DNA of 64,000 nt from Legionella cardiaca (GTDB lineage: Bacteria > Pseudomonadota > Gammaproteobacteria > Legionellales > Legionellaceae): the NCBI RefSeq assembly GCF_029026145.1, contig NZ_CP119078.1:2785001-2849000 (forward strand), given 5' to 3'. Each line of letters begins with the position of its first letter. Position 1 is the stretch's first letter. A program made the translations under genes and the position numbers. Below the pieces are notes generated by a model that saw only the letters and a program-made list of their open reading frames with translations, did no database searches and was not told where the DNA came from. This document shows, piece after piece, positions 44,221 to 52,759 of this stretch.

Positions 44221-45276
44221 ATGTTAGCTGCACGTATGCACGAATATCATAAACCCTTAGTACTCGAAGATGTCCCTGTACCCGATATAAAGCCTGATGA
44301 AATCCTCATAAAAGTGACCGCGGCTGGAATGTGCCGCACTGATGTACAATTACTGGATGGTTATTTTCGAAAATACGCGAATCTACCCTTACCCCTTACA
44401 CCTGGACATGAAATTGCAGGAGTCGTTCATAAGGTAGGTAACCTGGTTTCGAAGTCCGCAGGATTTGAAGAAGGTGATCAAGTAGTTGTGGTCGGCGGCT
44501 GGGGGGACGAGACTTGCCGTCATTGCCATGAAGGCAATACACAGATCTGTAGTCACGGTCGATGGCCTGGTTTTGGACCTTATGGTGGCTACTCCGAGTT
44601 TGTGCCAGTTCCAGCTCAGTATCTAATTAAAGTTAATAAATCTCTCAAAGCCGAAGAAATTGCACCACTTACCGACGCTGGTTTAACGCCCTATCGGGGT
44701 ATCAAAAAGCTTCGAGATGCTGGTGCTTTAGGACCCAACCGTGTACTTGGAGTATTGGGAGTTGGAGGTCTGGGAACTTATGCCGTGCAGTATGCGAAAC
44801 TATTGGGAGGAGGGGCAACAATCGTAGCTTTTGCTCGACACCCTGACAAAATAGCTATTGCCCAAAAATATGGGGCTGATCATGTTATTAACACCAGAGG
44901 AAAATCATTAGAGGACATTCGTAAAGAACTCCAAAAAGCCACTGGTCAAAGCGATCTTGATGCGGTCATTGACTGTGCTGGAGCTGAGGAAGTACTGCAG
45001 ATGGGGTTTGGGCTGCTTGCAGTCGGTGGTCACTATGCATCTGTAGGTTTAGTAGGTGACTCGATTAATATTCCACTTTTCCCCTTTGTCGCTCGTGAAT
45101 ACACCTACCATGGTTCCTTCTGGGGGAATTATAACGACCTAAGTGAAATTATGGCTCTTGCTTCGCAAGGAAAAATTCTACATACAATCAACATTATTCA
45201 ACTAGAACAAATCAATGAGTATCTTGATCTGTTAAGAACTGGAGACATTGTTGGACGAGCAGTGATTAAATTTTAA
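44221..45276 (+). CDS. Zinc-dependent alcohol dehydrogenase
   Basis: This 351-residue medium-chain dehydrogenase/reductase follows a perfect AAGGAGG-like site. Catalytic zinc ligands are Cys in GMCRTDVQLLDG and His-Glu in TPGHEIAGVV. The Rossmann motif is LGVLGVGGLGTYAVQYAK. The structural-zinc lobe reads WGDETCRHCHEGNTQIC. The first cysteine of the usual four is replaced by an acidic residue, as in the Sulfolobus enzyme, where a Glu serves as ligand. It should reversibly oxidise alcohols with NAD(P). It looks monocistronic, followed by a convergent terminator. Confidence 0.92.
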   Translation: MLAARMHEYHKPLVLEDVPVPDIKPDEILIKVTAAGMCRTDVQLLDGYFRKYANLPLPLTPGHEIAGVVHKVGNLVSKSAGFEEGDQVVVVGGWGDETCRHCHEGNTQICSHGRWPGFGPYGGYSEFVPVPAQYLIKVNKSLKAEEIAPLTDAGLTPYRGIKKLRDAGALGPNRVLGVLGVGGLGTYAVQYAKLLGGGATIVAFARHPDKIAIAQKYGADHVINTRGKSLEDIRKELQKATGQSDLDAVIDCAGAEEVLQMGFGLLAVGGHYASVGLVGDSINIPLFPFVAREYTYHGSFWGNYNDLSEIMALASQGKILHTINIIQLEQINEYLDLLRTGDIVGRAVIKF

Positions 45277-45293
45277 ATCTAGCCTTGATAAGA

Positions 45294-45332
45294 CGTAACC
45301 TGGATTATGACATTTGTCTAATCCAAGTTACG
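45294..45332. terminator. Long inverted repeat between convergent genes
   Basis: CGTAACCTGGATTA and TAATCCAAGTTACG pair with one mismatch around an 11-nt loop. It is shared by the alcohol dehydrogenase and the carrier-like gene. No strong U-tract. Confidence 0.55.
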
Positions 45333-45343
45333 CAAGAATAAGA

Positions 45344-46264
45344 TTATGGGTTTGGCAAAGACGATTGCTCAGCTTCATCATTTTCAGAAGGCTCTTTGAC
45401 TTCAATTTTTTGATCGTTAGTTAACAATTTATATAATTTGATGCCCTGGTCAATTGCCACACCACGAGCAAACATTCCGAAAGCCGATAAGCCTAACAAT
45501 GGATAAAAACCTTTTGGACCACTTGATTTGTAAATAGTTTTGGCCATTTTCAATAGATTAACAGGCTTTTCCGATATTTTTTGATTCATACCAATCACAC
45601 TGAAAGGATTACTAAAGATATATCCTAGGATTCCAGCAATACCCGCTGAAAAAAAACTATCACCATATTGCTCTTGAAGATACTTGACTGTATTAAAATA
45701 AATTCCGAATTGAATTCCATCGCGCAAAGCAATGGCGTTCACTCCCGACATCAAGCGCTTTGGAGTAAGAGTATCAAGTGGAACATTCGTCATCATTCTT
45801 GCTTTCAATACGGAAATTGGTGCTGTGAGATAAACCGTTTCAACACCAGTAAAAAATCCAGAGTATCGTGCCATTTCATCATTAGGCCAAACCACTCTCA
45901 GCATTTCTTCAGTGAAATATTTCATGGGAAAAAATACGGCATTTTTAGCGCCGGAATTTAGAAGAGCGACAGGAAACCCCGAGACAGGGTGCTTCAATGT
46001 AGTATAATACGCTTGCACATATGGACTATTTTTCCACCATACAGACAAATTTCCATGCATCATATGTTGAAAGAATCCGAATGTTGAGGTTTGCGTCTTT
46101 TGTACCACTGCTTTAGTGGCATAACCTAAAGGCTTGTCTATCAGCATAAAAGTTGCGGCTGTACTAACACCACCTATTACTGCACCTTTTTTGACATTAT
46201 CAATAAACTCTGCCACATTGAATGACTTGGACTCAGATGTTACTATCTCTTTTTTCTCATGCAT
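45344..46264 (-). CDS. Mitochondrial-carrier-like protein (LncP-type effector candidate)
   Basis: The protein has about 306 residues from the ATG at 46264. Six hydrophobic segments are arranged in three pairs, and three partly degenerate carrier signatures (P-x-D/E-x-x-K/R) are visible: LIDKPLGYATKAVVQK, YLTAPISVLKARMMT and FSNPFSVIGMNQKI. Each lies at the end of the odd helix of a pair, as in mitochondrial carriers. Such proteins are otherwise eukaryotic, but L. pneumophila delivers one, LncP, to host mitochondria. The tail is Glu-rich. An in-frame ATG at 46297 lies 12 bp from the PmrA box and ahead of the expected transcript start, so 46264 is preferred. The target membrane is inferred. Confidence 0.72.
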   Translation of the reverse strand: MHEKKEIVTSESKSFNVAEFIDNVKKGAVIGGVSTAATFMLIDKPLGYATKAVVQKTQTSTFGFFQHMMHGNLSVWWKNSPYVQAYYTTLKHPVSGFPVALLNSGAKNAVFFPMKYFTEEMLRVVWPNDEMARYSGFFTGVETVYLTAPISVLKARMMTNVPLDTLTPKRLMSGVNAIALRDGIQFGIYFNTVKYLQEQYGDSFFSAGIAGILGYIFSNPFSVIGMNQKISEKPVNLLKMAKTIYKSSGPKGFYPLLGLSAFGMFARGVAIDQGIKLYKLLTNDQKIEVKEPSENDEAEQSSLPNP

Positions 46265-46295
46265 ATTAATAAAACTACGTGAATATTTGGTACGC

Positions 46296-46328
46296 ATGAT
46301 AAGGAAATAACCTTAAGTAAATATTAAG
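46296..46328 (-). promoter_or_regulatory. PmrA-type box and -10 element for the carrier-like gene
   Basis: Read on the minus strand: CTTAATATT (perfect half), TA, CTTAAGGTT, then 7 nt and TATCAT (46301-46296). About 16 of 18 positions match the PmrA consensus. The predicted transcript start falls just downstream of the ATG at 46297. Confidence 0.65.
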
Positions 46329-46355
46329 TGCCTTTATGATGCAAAGGAGTGTGTT

Positions 46356-46547
46356 ATGTTTACAAAAGTAGAAAAAACGCGTAAGGATGAGAAAAACCCG
46401 GGGAGCAAGCTAACATCTATGAGTGGTATAATAGGGCAGGCTTTACTTTTTGATAATGGCTTTTTTCCAATTGGTGAGCAACCCAAGATACAAGAATCAG
46501 ATAAAGATAAAAAGATACCACCGTCCACATTGACTCCTAATGGTTAA
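46356..46547 (+). CDS. Small hypothetical protein
   Basis: This 63-residue frame has a strong AAAGGAG 6 nt before the ATG, good evidence of translation. It is charged and Lys-rich at both ends (KVEKTRKDEKNPG, DKDKKIPPSTLTP) with a central hydrophobic stretch SGIIGQALLFDNGFFPIG. It is divergent from the carrier-like gene and shares its 5' region. No family is recognised. It resembles small conserved Legionella peptides without known function. Confidence 0.55.
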   Translation: MFTKVEKTRKDEKNPGSKLTSMSGIIGQALLFDNGFFPIGEQPKIQESDKDKKIPPSTLTPNG

Positions 46548-46610
46548 GTTATCATTTTTACTCACCTGTTTTTATTGATGCTCAGTGCGAGCTGGATATA
46601 GCTTGGATTT

Positions 46611-46639
46611 AAGGAAATGTAGTTTAATACATTTTCCTT
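46611..46639. terminator. Hairpin between convergent genes
   Basis: AAGGAAATGTA and TACATTTTCCTT form a stem of 11 to 12 pairs around a 6-nt loop, between the 63-residue frame and the bestrophin-like gene. Confidence 0.5.
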
Positions 46640-46666
46640 AGCTGGCTGTCTATATTTGTTTCATCG

Positions 46667-47524
46667 TTAGGGGAACTCAGCGATTTGTTCAATATTTCGT
46701 ATAATATTTTTGGTGATAAGATTCAACGGCAGATTATTTTCTCCCTTGCCAAATGGCTGCTCCAACTCTTCCGCTAAAATTTCCAGCCCTAACCAAATAT
46801 AAACAATCATAATCATTACAACGATGACTAAATAACCAAAGGTATCCGCCCAACCGAAAGGAAACATTATTATATAAAATAACAAGGCTTGTTTAACGAA
46901 ATAAGAAAAGGCGGGAGGAACTGGTGTATTGGCAATTCTTTCACAGCCGCCGACTACATCAATCAAATTGACTAAATGAGTATCCAATGCCAAATATTGT
47001 TCTAGCTGCAAGACACCCTTTTGACGTAATTCATTAATTATAAAATACATGCGCTTTGTAACTAACAGCACAGGGTTCTGTGAATTGAATTCATGAATAC
47101 CCAAAGAATGCAATTCTCTTTCTAGTTGTTGACTATTTTTTCGTAGATGAGCGGTAATGAGTACAGGAAGTTTAATTAAGAGGTTATAAAATTCAGGGTA
47201 TTGTTTTAAGCCAACAAAGATATCAAATTTTTGACCAAGATTACGGCAATTATTAACAATCGAGCCCCATAGAATACGCCCCTCCCACCATCGTGAGTAA
47301 CTACTGTTTACTCTGAAACTAATAATCACAGTTAAAATAAAACTAAATATCAAATGAAATTGTCCTAAATGATAGCCGTGCGTATTTTCAAAAAAATAGG
47401 CAATTAATAATGCATAAAGAACAATAACCACTGTTATAGGTAATAGCTTGCGAAATACCTTGTCCTTATAGAATAAAAAAAGATGAGGTACCCACGTTAA
47501 GAGATTATAGGATTTCAGTTTCAT
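46667..47524 (-). CDS. Bestrophin-like anion channel (UPF0187)
   Basis: This 285-residue protein starts at ATG 47524 with GGGAAG upstream; the frame from 47587 adds 21 unlikely residues. It has the bestrophin plan: KLKSYNLLTWVPHLFLFY, a hydrophobic segment LLPITVVIVLYALLIAYFF, then IISFRVNSSYSRWWEGRILWGSIVNNCRN, the hallmark 'RxNSSYxRWWEGR'. Two C-terminal hydrophobic segments follow (LLFYIIMFPFGWADTFGYLVIVVMIMIVYIWLGLE), with ELEQPFGKGENNLPL as in the channel gating region. Bacterial members form pentameric cation or anion channels in the inner membrane. Confidence 0.9.
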   Translation of the reverse strand: MKLKSYNLLTWVPHLFLFYKDKVFRKLLPITVVIVLYALLIAYFFENTHGYHLGQFHLIFSFILTVIISFRVNSSYSRWWEGRILWGSIVNNCRNLGQKFDIFVGLKQYPEFYNLLIKLPVLITAHLRKNSQQLERELHSLGIHEFNSQNPVLLVTKRMYFIINELRQKGVLQLEQYLALDTHLVNLIDVVGGCERIANTPVPPAFSYFVKQALLFYIIMFPFGWADTFGYLVIVVMIMIVYIWLGLEILAEELEQPFGKGENNLPLNLITKNIIRNIEQIAEFP

Positions 47525-47661
47525 TAAACTTCCCTTTTTAAACCATATCTTATTGACGCATCCAGGCTTTAGCAAGTATGCCCACAACTGACTTCATTTT
47601 ATGAGGGCATGCTTCTATTCTCTATGTATCATTTTAATGCGGGGTATAAAATCACGCAGAA

Positions 47662-49125
47662 CTACATTGGCGAATATTCAGGCGCAGTAGATACTGGTGA
47701 CGATGCAGGTTGTTCTCTTGTGCGATTGAACATACTAATGGGAGAAACTGGATGAGAAGACAATACTGGCTCTTGCCTCATTTTCTTTAGGGATTTCTCA
47801 AATGTGTCCATTTCCTGGAGATCCGCTTCAAGTGCATTAATCAACGCATTATGCCCTCTATCTACCCCTCTAAAATTTTCATCTACATAGGTTTGTAAAA
47901 AGTAGAGGTCTGCACCAACCTCAGCTATTTGGGTCGCTACTGCTCTAAGTTCTGCTCTTTTTCCATCCGCAAAGGAGTCAACTTTATCTTCAATGCTTCT
48001 TTTTACCGAGACAATACCATCTGCTATTTTGTCACCCCAAGGTGTCAGCAGAAGTAAACTAGCTGCGGTCATACTAAAAAGAACAGTACTCAATATAAAA
48101 AGTGCAACAAAGGGTGTTGCAAGTGAGATCGTGACAAAAGTGATAATGAAAGCAACCAAGAAAGGAACGAGGGTAAATATACCATATACAGCAACAGGTT
48201 TTAGCCAGTTAAGCATATTTTCTTGTTGGATAATTGACTCACGAAGGGCTGCGCTTTCTGTATTCAACATTTCTAATTTTTTTGTTCTTTCCTCTACGGT
48301 CACACCCTCTTCCATCAACTGCGTGTAATGCGCCTTAGCTTTATCAATTACATCGCGGTGATTTTTGAGTAATTGTTTTAATTTTTTCAATACCTCCTGG
48401 ATTTTTGCGTTATTATCATCAATGGCTTTTACCCATTTGGTTAACTCTTCTACATCATCCTGATTTGTAGTTTTCTTAATTTCGTTTAATAGATGGTGTT
48501 TGATTTTATTTTCTTGTATTGCAGTCGCTTTTAAAAAATCCTTGCTCAGGGTGCTAATAAAATCAGCCGCACTGTTGGGCAAGGGGACTTGTAATGGCGT
48601 TTGGTTAACTAACAATAGCAATGCTTGTGCGGAAGAAAGAATGGTTTCCTGGACGGTTAAACCAAACATGGTCGTATTGATGAGTGCATATAATTTGCTG
48701 TTATCATAAATACTTCTCGCACGTTTAATTTCTTCAGTTGTGGTTAAAGAAGGTAATTGTAGTTCGGAATATATATTAAGATTCCATTTTTCTATATAAC
48801 TCCAGCCCTCCTGGAAACCCATTAAATGCTCGGCAATGCTAAAATCATCTTTAAGTTGCTTCAAACTAATAGGACCTTTCGCTGATGGAAAGGTAATTTT
48901 TGACGTTGCAAGATCCTCACTAGAGGCTTGTTCAAGATAATTCAGGATATCTTTTAAAAAATAGATATTACCGTCATTTCCCTTTAGAAGATGATGTTTT
49001 TCTTTTACAATAATTTGCGGTTTAAGGTCCTGCTTTCTTATTTCAATCGCACCAGATTTTTCCAGCGTTTCCAAAAAAGTGATAACATCTTTTGCTTCTT
49101 CAAAATGAATCGGGAGCAACAACAC
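47662..49125 (-). CDS. Effector-like protein with coiled coil and paired membrane segments
   Basis: This 487-residue protein starts at GTG 49125 with GAGG 6 nt upstream. The N-terminal domain (1-125) is mixed alpha/beta. Residues about 215-300 are a long coiled coil (IKKTTNQDDVEELTKWVKAI... NHRDVIDKAKAHYTQLMEEG). Two hydrophobic segments follow at about 300-365 (IFTLVPFLVAFIITFVTIS and FVALFILSTVLFSMTAASLLLL), then another helical stretch and a Pro/Ser tail. Coiled coil plus a hydrophobic hairpin is the plan of the LegC-type effectors that embed in host vacuole membranes. The assignment is structural only. Confidence 0.65.
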   Translation of the reverse strand: MLLLPIHFEEAKDVITFLETLEKSGAIEIRKQDLKPQIIVKEKHHLLKGNDGNIYFLKDILNYLEQASSEDLATSKITFPSAKGPISLKQLKDDFSIAEHLMGFQEGWSYIEKWNLNIYSELQLPSLTTTEEIKRARSIYDNSKLYALINTTMFGLTVQETILSSAQALLLLVNQTPLQVPLPNSAADFISTLSKDFLKATAIQENKIKHHLLNEIKKTTNQDDVEELTKWVKAIDDNNAKIQEVLKKLKQLLKNHRDVIDKAKAHYTQLMEEGVTVEERTKKLEMLNTESAALRESIIQQENMLNWLKPVAVYGIFTLVPFLVAFIITFVTISLATPFVALFILSTVLFSMTAASLLLLTPWGDKIADGIVSVKRSIEDKVDSFADGKRAELRAVATQIAEVGADLYFLQTYVDENFRGVDRGHNALINALEADLQEMDTFEKSLKKMRQEPVLSSHPVSPISMFNRTREQPASSPVSTAPEYSPM

Positions 49126-49373
49126 AATTACCTCGATATTAAATCTAAAAATGGCAAAATTGTCTCACAATTATCTTTAATGCTCAATATTTAATCCTAA
49201 ACACCATTTATAATACCTTGCGGTACGAGGGAACTATATTATTCAAGGACATCTTTAAAAAACCAACTGGCGCATCACCAAAATTGCCAAATTAGACCAC
49301 TTTGTGTACAATTGGCAACCAGAATGTTGCTCCACTTTCTCCGCAGCAATTCTTTAATAAATACCAAATAGAG

Positions 49374-50846
49374 ATGACTATGCCTTTTTCTTTTGAACAA
49401 TTTAATCCTTTCGCACCTGTAGAATTATCTAGTGATGATCTCATCCAAATTGATAATTTAATCATTCATTCACTAAAAAATATGCAGCTTGGTAAACCTC
49501 TGGAAATTTTATTATTAACAGAGGAGGAATTGAAAAATTATGATGAGAAACTTGCCGAGGAGCGTATGAAAAAACTGAATGCGCGCCTTCATCAATTTGT
49601 TAATGGATTGCAATTTACTACAGAAGGAAATCAGGTAAAAATAGGCGTGCCAGAGTTTATTGACGAAGAAAAATTGCGAGCTCGATTTATAAGTAAACCC
49701 GGTGAAGCTCTTCTCCCCATGGAAAACATCCAGAATATTTTAGCGCGTCTTTCTGCTGCTATTATCGCCTACTCAGTGGGAGATTTATTTATTGATGCAC
49801 TTTCTGATGAAGAAGCTGCGAATGCTAATAAACGATTTGAACTAACCCCACTTGAACGCGAAAATTTCAACTTGAATGATGAGAGATTTTCAAGATTCAT
49901 GAACTATCTGGACAAATTATCTCAAGCGAACAACATCAGCATTTGTAATTGGATGAAGCATTATAAGATTCCGCAGTTTTCCTATAATCACCACGAAGGG
50001 GATAAACGATTTACTCAGGTATTCGTGCTCCCCATTCGCTATCAAATTCAGTGCCCCGGAGATCATGTTTCTCAACTATTTGAGGCGCTTAAGGCAGATG
50101 CAAAATCTTATTTAATACCCGAACAAATTTTCTTAAGTGAAATGCTTTGGAAACTAAAGTCACATGATTATGTCGTTCATGGTGGCGGTAAAATCATAAA
50201 TGGCAAGCAATACTCAACGAGTGCTGCTAATCTGGTGAAAAAGCTTGAAACATTACTCGCTACTAAAATTGATTTACATGAAAGTAGTGCCATCGAAGAT
50301 TTTAAACGGCAGGCACAAGCATTAGCTCAGGATATTAGAGAGGAACTAAAACATAAAAGAACATCTCAAACTGGTCGGTCTTTTGGCTGGTGGGGACAAA
50401 GGGATAAAACAACCATTAATCTCTATGAAGAAATTTTAAATATAACCGAGCAGGTTATGCCCTCTATCCTAGAGGAGATTCCCTTAAGAACAATTCTCTC
50501 AAAATTACAAAATCACCACTATGTTATCAATGGTTTTGGTAAAACCGTTTTTGGTAAAAAATATACAACAAGCGCCGGGAATGTCGTCGAAAAAATTGAA
50601 AATTTATTCGCTAAGCGCATTAATTATAACGATGCTACTGCGGTTGAAAGTTTAAAAGCAGAAATACACGAGCTTTTCCAGGATATCGCTAAGGAATTAT
50701 CGGGAAAAACAAAAGCAACGGCAGGCTCTTGTTTTAATTTAGGCGGCAGAGATTTATCTACAGCGCAACTTTATTCAGAGATTGTAGAGATTTGCTCAAG
50801 TAATAGCGGTACCGTAGAAGCTTTACATCTTACACAATCAGTCTAA
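49374..50846 (+). CDS. Hypothetical protein with two tandem roughly 110-residue repeats
   Basis: This protein has about 490 residues from ATG 49374 (a second ATG is at 49380; an upstream TTG at 49302 is open but has no ribosome site). Residues about 255-365 and 370-480 are copies of one unit. Copy 1 reads LWKLKSHDYVVHGGGKIING, then KQYSTSAANLVKKLETL, and later GRSFGWWGQRDKTTINLYEEIL. Copy 2 reads ILSKLQNHHYVINGFGKTVF, then GKKYTTSAGNVVEKIENL, and later GSCFNLGGRDLSTAQLYSEIV. Each is mostly helical with a short Gly-rich hairpin. No known family. Effector status is possible from the neighbourhood only. Confidence 0.65.
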   Translation: MTMPFSFEQFNPFAPVELSSDDLIQIDNLIIHSLKNMQLGKPLEILLLTEEELKNYDEKLAEERMKKLNARLHQFVNGLQFTTEGNQVKIGVPEFIDEEKLRARFISKPGEALLPMENIQNILARLSAAIIAYSVGDLFIDALSDEEAANANKRFELTPLERENFNLNDERFSRFMNYLDKLSQANNISICNWMKHYKIPQFSYNHHEGDKRFTQVFVLPIRYQIQCPGDHVSQLFEALKADAKSYLIPEQIFLSEMLWKLKSHDYVVHGGGKIINGKQYSTSAANLVKKLETLLATKIDLHESSAIEDFKRQAQALAQDIREELKHKRTSQTGRSFGWWGQRDKTTINLYEEILNITEQVMPSILEEIPLRTILSKLQNHHYVINGFGKTVFGKKYTTSAGNVVEKIENLFAKRINYNDATAVESLKAEIHELFQDIAKELSGKTKATAGSCFNLGGRDLSTAQLYSEIVEICSSNSGTVEALHLTQSV

Positions 50847-50856
50847 ACGTTGAAAC

Positions 50857-50898
50857 AAGTACCTTGGCTGTCAATGATTAGCCAAAGTACTTTTATTT
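50857..50898 (+). terminator. Rho-independent terminator
   Basis: AAGTAC-C-TTGGCT pairs with AGCCAA-A-GTACTT and is followed by TTATTTAT. It ends the tandem-repeat gene. Confidence 0.75.
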
Positions 50899-50923
50899 AT
50901 GTGCAGGCTTGCTTACTAATGTT

Positions 50924-51229
50924 TTAACGACACTCTTGCTGTAACCAACACTCATCAGGATTGCACACTTCTACCACTTCACATTGAGGGATATATTGTG
51001 GTGCATAAACTGGCGGCGGAACATACACGGGTGGCGGAACTGGAATATTGATAATCACATTAGGTCCGCCCCAGCCAGGATACCATCCTCTATCGTAATA
51101 ACCCGGCCCATAACCATAATAACCATGGCCATGATAATGCCGATGTCCCCAATTAGCCTGACAGGTAAAACTTAAGCTAAACATTACCCCGAAGAGTAGA
51201 GAAGAGATTAGATAGTGAATAGTTTTCAT
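50924..51229 (-). CDS. Small secreted Gly/Tyr/Pro-rich protein
   Basis: This protein has about 101 residues from ATG 51229 (the frame from 51295 lacks a ribosome site). A signal peptide covers about 1-25 (SLLFGVMFSLSFTCQA). The mature part begins with a His/Gly/Tyr-rich stretch (HRHYHGHGYYGYGPGYY), then Pro-rich VPPPVYVPPPVYAPQYIP, and ends with four cysteines in about 20 residues (CEVVEVCNPDECWLQQEC), probably disulphides. A metal- or surface-binding role is only a guess. Confidence 0.7.
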   Translation of the reverse strand: MKTIHYLISSLLFGVMFSLSFTCQANWGHRHYHGHGYYGYGPGYYDRGWYPGWGGPNVIINIPVPPPVYVPPPVYAPQYIPQCEVVEVCNPDECWLQQECR

Positions 51230-51467
51230 ATCATCACTTGAAGGTGGTATTTGATGACTAAATTTTAAACGAGTTATCACGTAATTAACAATCATCTAAG
51301 TGAAATTATTATTGTTATGGCTACTGAAAAACATAATTGCAAGCCAACTCACCAAAAACTCAGATACACAGTGCAGGGTCGCCTTTTACTTAACACTTTT
51401 GTTAAATTACTTGATGATTTTGAAATAATAAGATATTTTTTCTTTCTCCTCAATGTAGAGAAACGAA

Positions 51468-52490
51468 ATGCTAATCAAACTGATCCTTGGAGCCCGTAAG
51501 TTTCACCAGGAAAAATTTAAAGAAATGCAACCCATTTTTGAGATGCTCAGTGGTGGACAACACCCTGACATTTTTTTTATTAGTTGCTCAGATTCACGGG
51601 TGGTTCCCAGCTTATTAACTAATTCAAATCCTGGCGAAATGTTCGTGCATCGTAATGTTGGTAACATTATTCCTCCCTTTACCTCAGCCACTTCCAGTGA
51701 AGCCGTTGCAATAGAATTCGCACTCAATGGACTTGGTGTAAAAAATATTATTCTTTGTGGACATTCTTGCTGCGGAGCAATGGAAAAATTACTTGAGCCA
51801 ACAGAAAAGTCACCTACAATGGCGACGTGGTTAAACTATTCTTCTTCAGTACTGGAAACTCTAGCGACAAAAGAAACAGAACCGACATTAGAGAATGTCA
51901 TTAAACAAAATATCCTTGTACAGCTTGATCATTTAAAAACTTATCCACTAGTCGCAGAGAGACTTGCCTCTGGTAAACTAACGCTTCACGGATGGTTCTA
52001 TAATATAAAGTCAGGCGAAATTTTTATTTATCAAGAGCGTTTGAAAGAATTTGTTAACCTGGAACAGGCTCTGAATATTTCCGTTGAAGAGAGGAAAATC
52101 TCTGTTATTAAAAAAGTTACCATGGACTACCTCTCCCCCCTCACTCAGCCTAAAACAGCAGATGACTATCTTACGACGGCTCAGCTATTTTCATCTCTAA
52201 AATTCAATCTAAAACCAATTTGGCCTGCCATTAAACCTTTGGTTGCGAAAATGCTGTGGGAGGAAATAGGTGGGTTATATTCAGAGCCTGAGGATAAAGC
52301 ATTTACGGATTTTGTTGAAACGGGTGTTGATATAAAGCTCGAGGATTTAACCGATTTTCAAAAAGAACTTCAGCAATCGGCTGGTTATCATCTCTTTTGC
52401 AGCCAATTAATTCGTAAATCTGGGCTCATGAAATCGCCTTCATTATTGGATTGCCCCCAGCAGCAAACAAGTAACCTTACTTATCAATAA
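51468..52490 (+). CDS. Beta-class carbonic anhydrase with C-terminal extension
   Basis: The 340 residues exceed the usual 200 to 230. Zinc ligands and the Asp-Arg dyad are present: Cys40-S-Asp42-S-Arg44 (SCSDSR), then His99 and Cys102 in CGHSCCGAME. The core ends near residue 205 (LTLHGWFYNIKSGEIFIYQE). The extra roughly 130 residues (ending SLLDCPQQQTSNLTYQ) match no known module. The enzyme hydrates CO2 to bicarbonate in the cytosol. The start has AGAGAAACGAA upstream, a weak site. The extension may be regulatory or a fused unknown domain. Confidence 0.88.
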   Translation: MLIKLILGARKFHQEKFKEMQPIFEMLSGGQHPDIFFISCSDSRVVPSLLTNSNPGEMFVHRNVGNIIPPFTSATSSEAVAIEFALNGLGVKNIILCGHSCCGAMEKLLEPTEKSPTMATWLNYSSSVLETLATKETEPTLENVIKQNILVQLDHLKTYPLVAERLASGKLTLHGWFYNIKSGEIFIYQERLKEFVNLEQALNISVEERKISVIKKVTMDYLSPLTQPKTADDYLTTAQLFSSLKFNLKPIWPAIKPLVAKMLWEEIGGLYSEPEDKAFTDFVETGVDIKLEDLTDFQKELQQSAGYHLFCSQLIRKSGLMKSPSLLDCPQQQTSNLTYQ

Positions 52491-52759
52491 AGCTGGTCAA
52501 CTATCCTTATTACTCATCTAGACAAACCATGCTCTGAATCCTAAATGATATCAGAGCTATTACTCGGTTTCTCATTTATTGAAGGGATTTTTTTGCCTAT
52601 CAGTAAATAATCGTCTTCTGCTCCCCCAACTGACTAGGTAAATTTACCCATATTCATTTTATAATTGCAGATATAAAATACTATTTTTGTAAAATTAAAT
52701 CACAAAGTCAATTATTCAATCTATCTGTAAAAACAAATAATCACTATCCAAAACGAAAT

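Noticed and set aside
51317-51499. 60-codon open frame before the carbonic anhydrase gene
   Set aside because: No ribosome site, and its end overlaps the start of the carbonic anhydrase gene in another frame.
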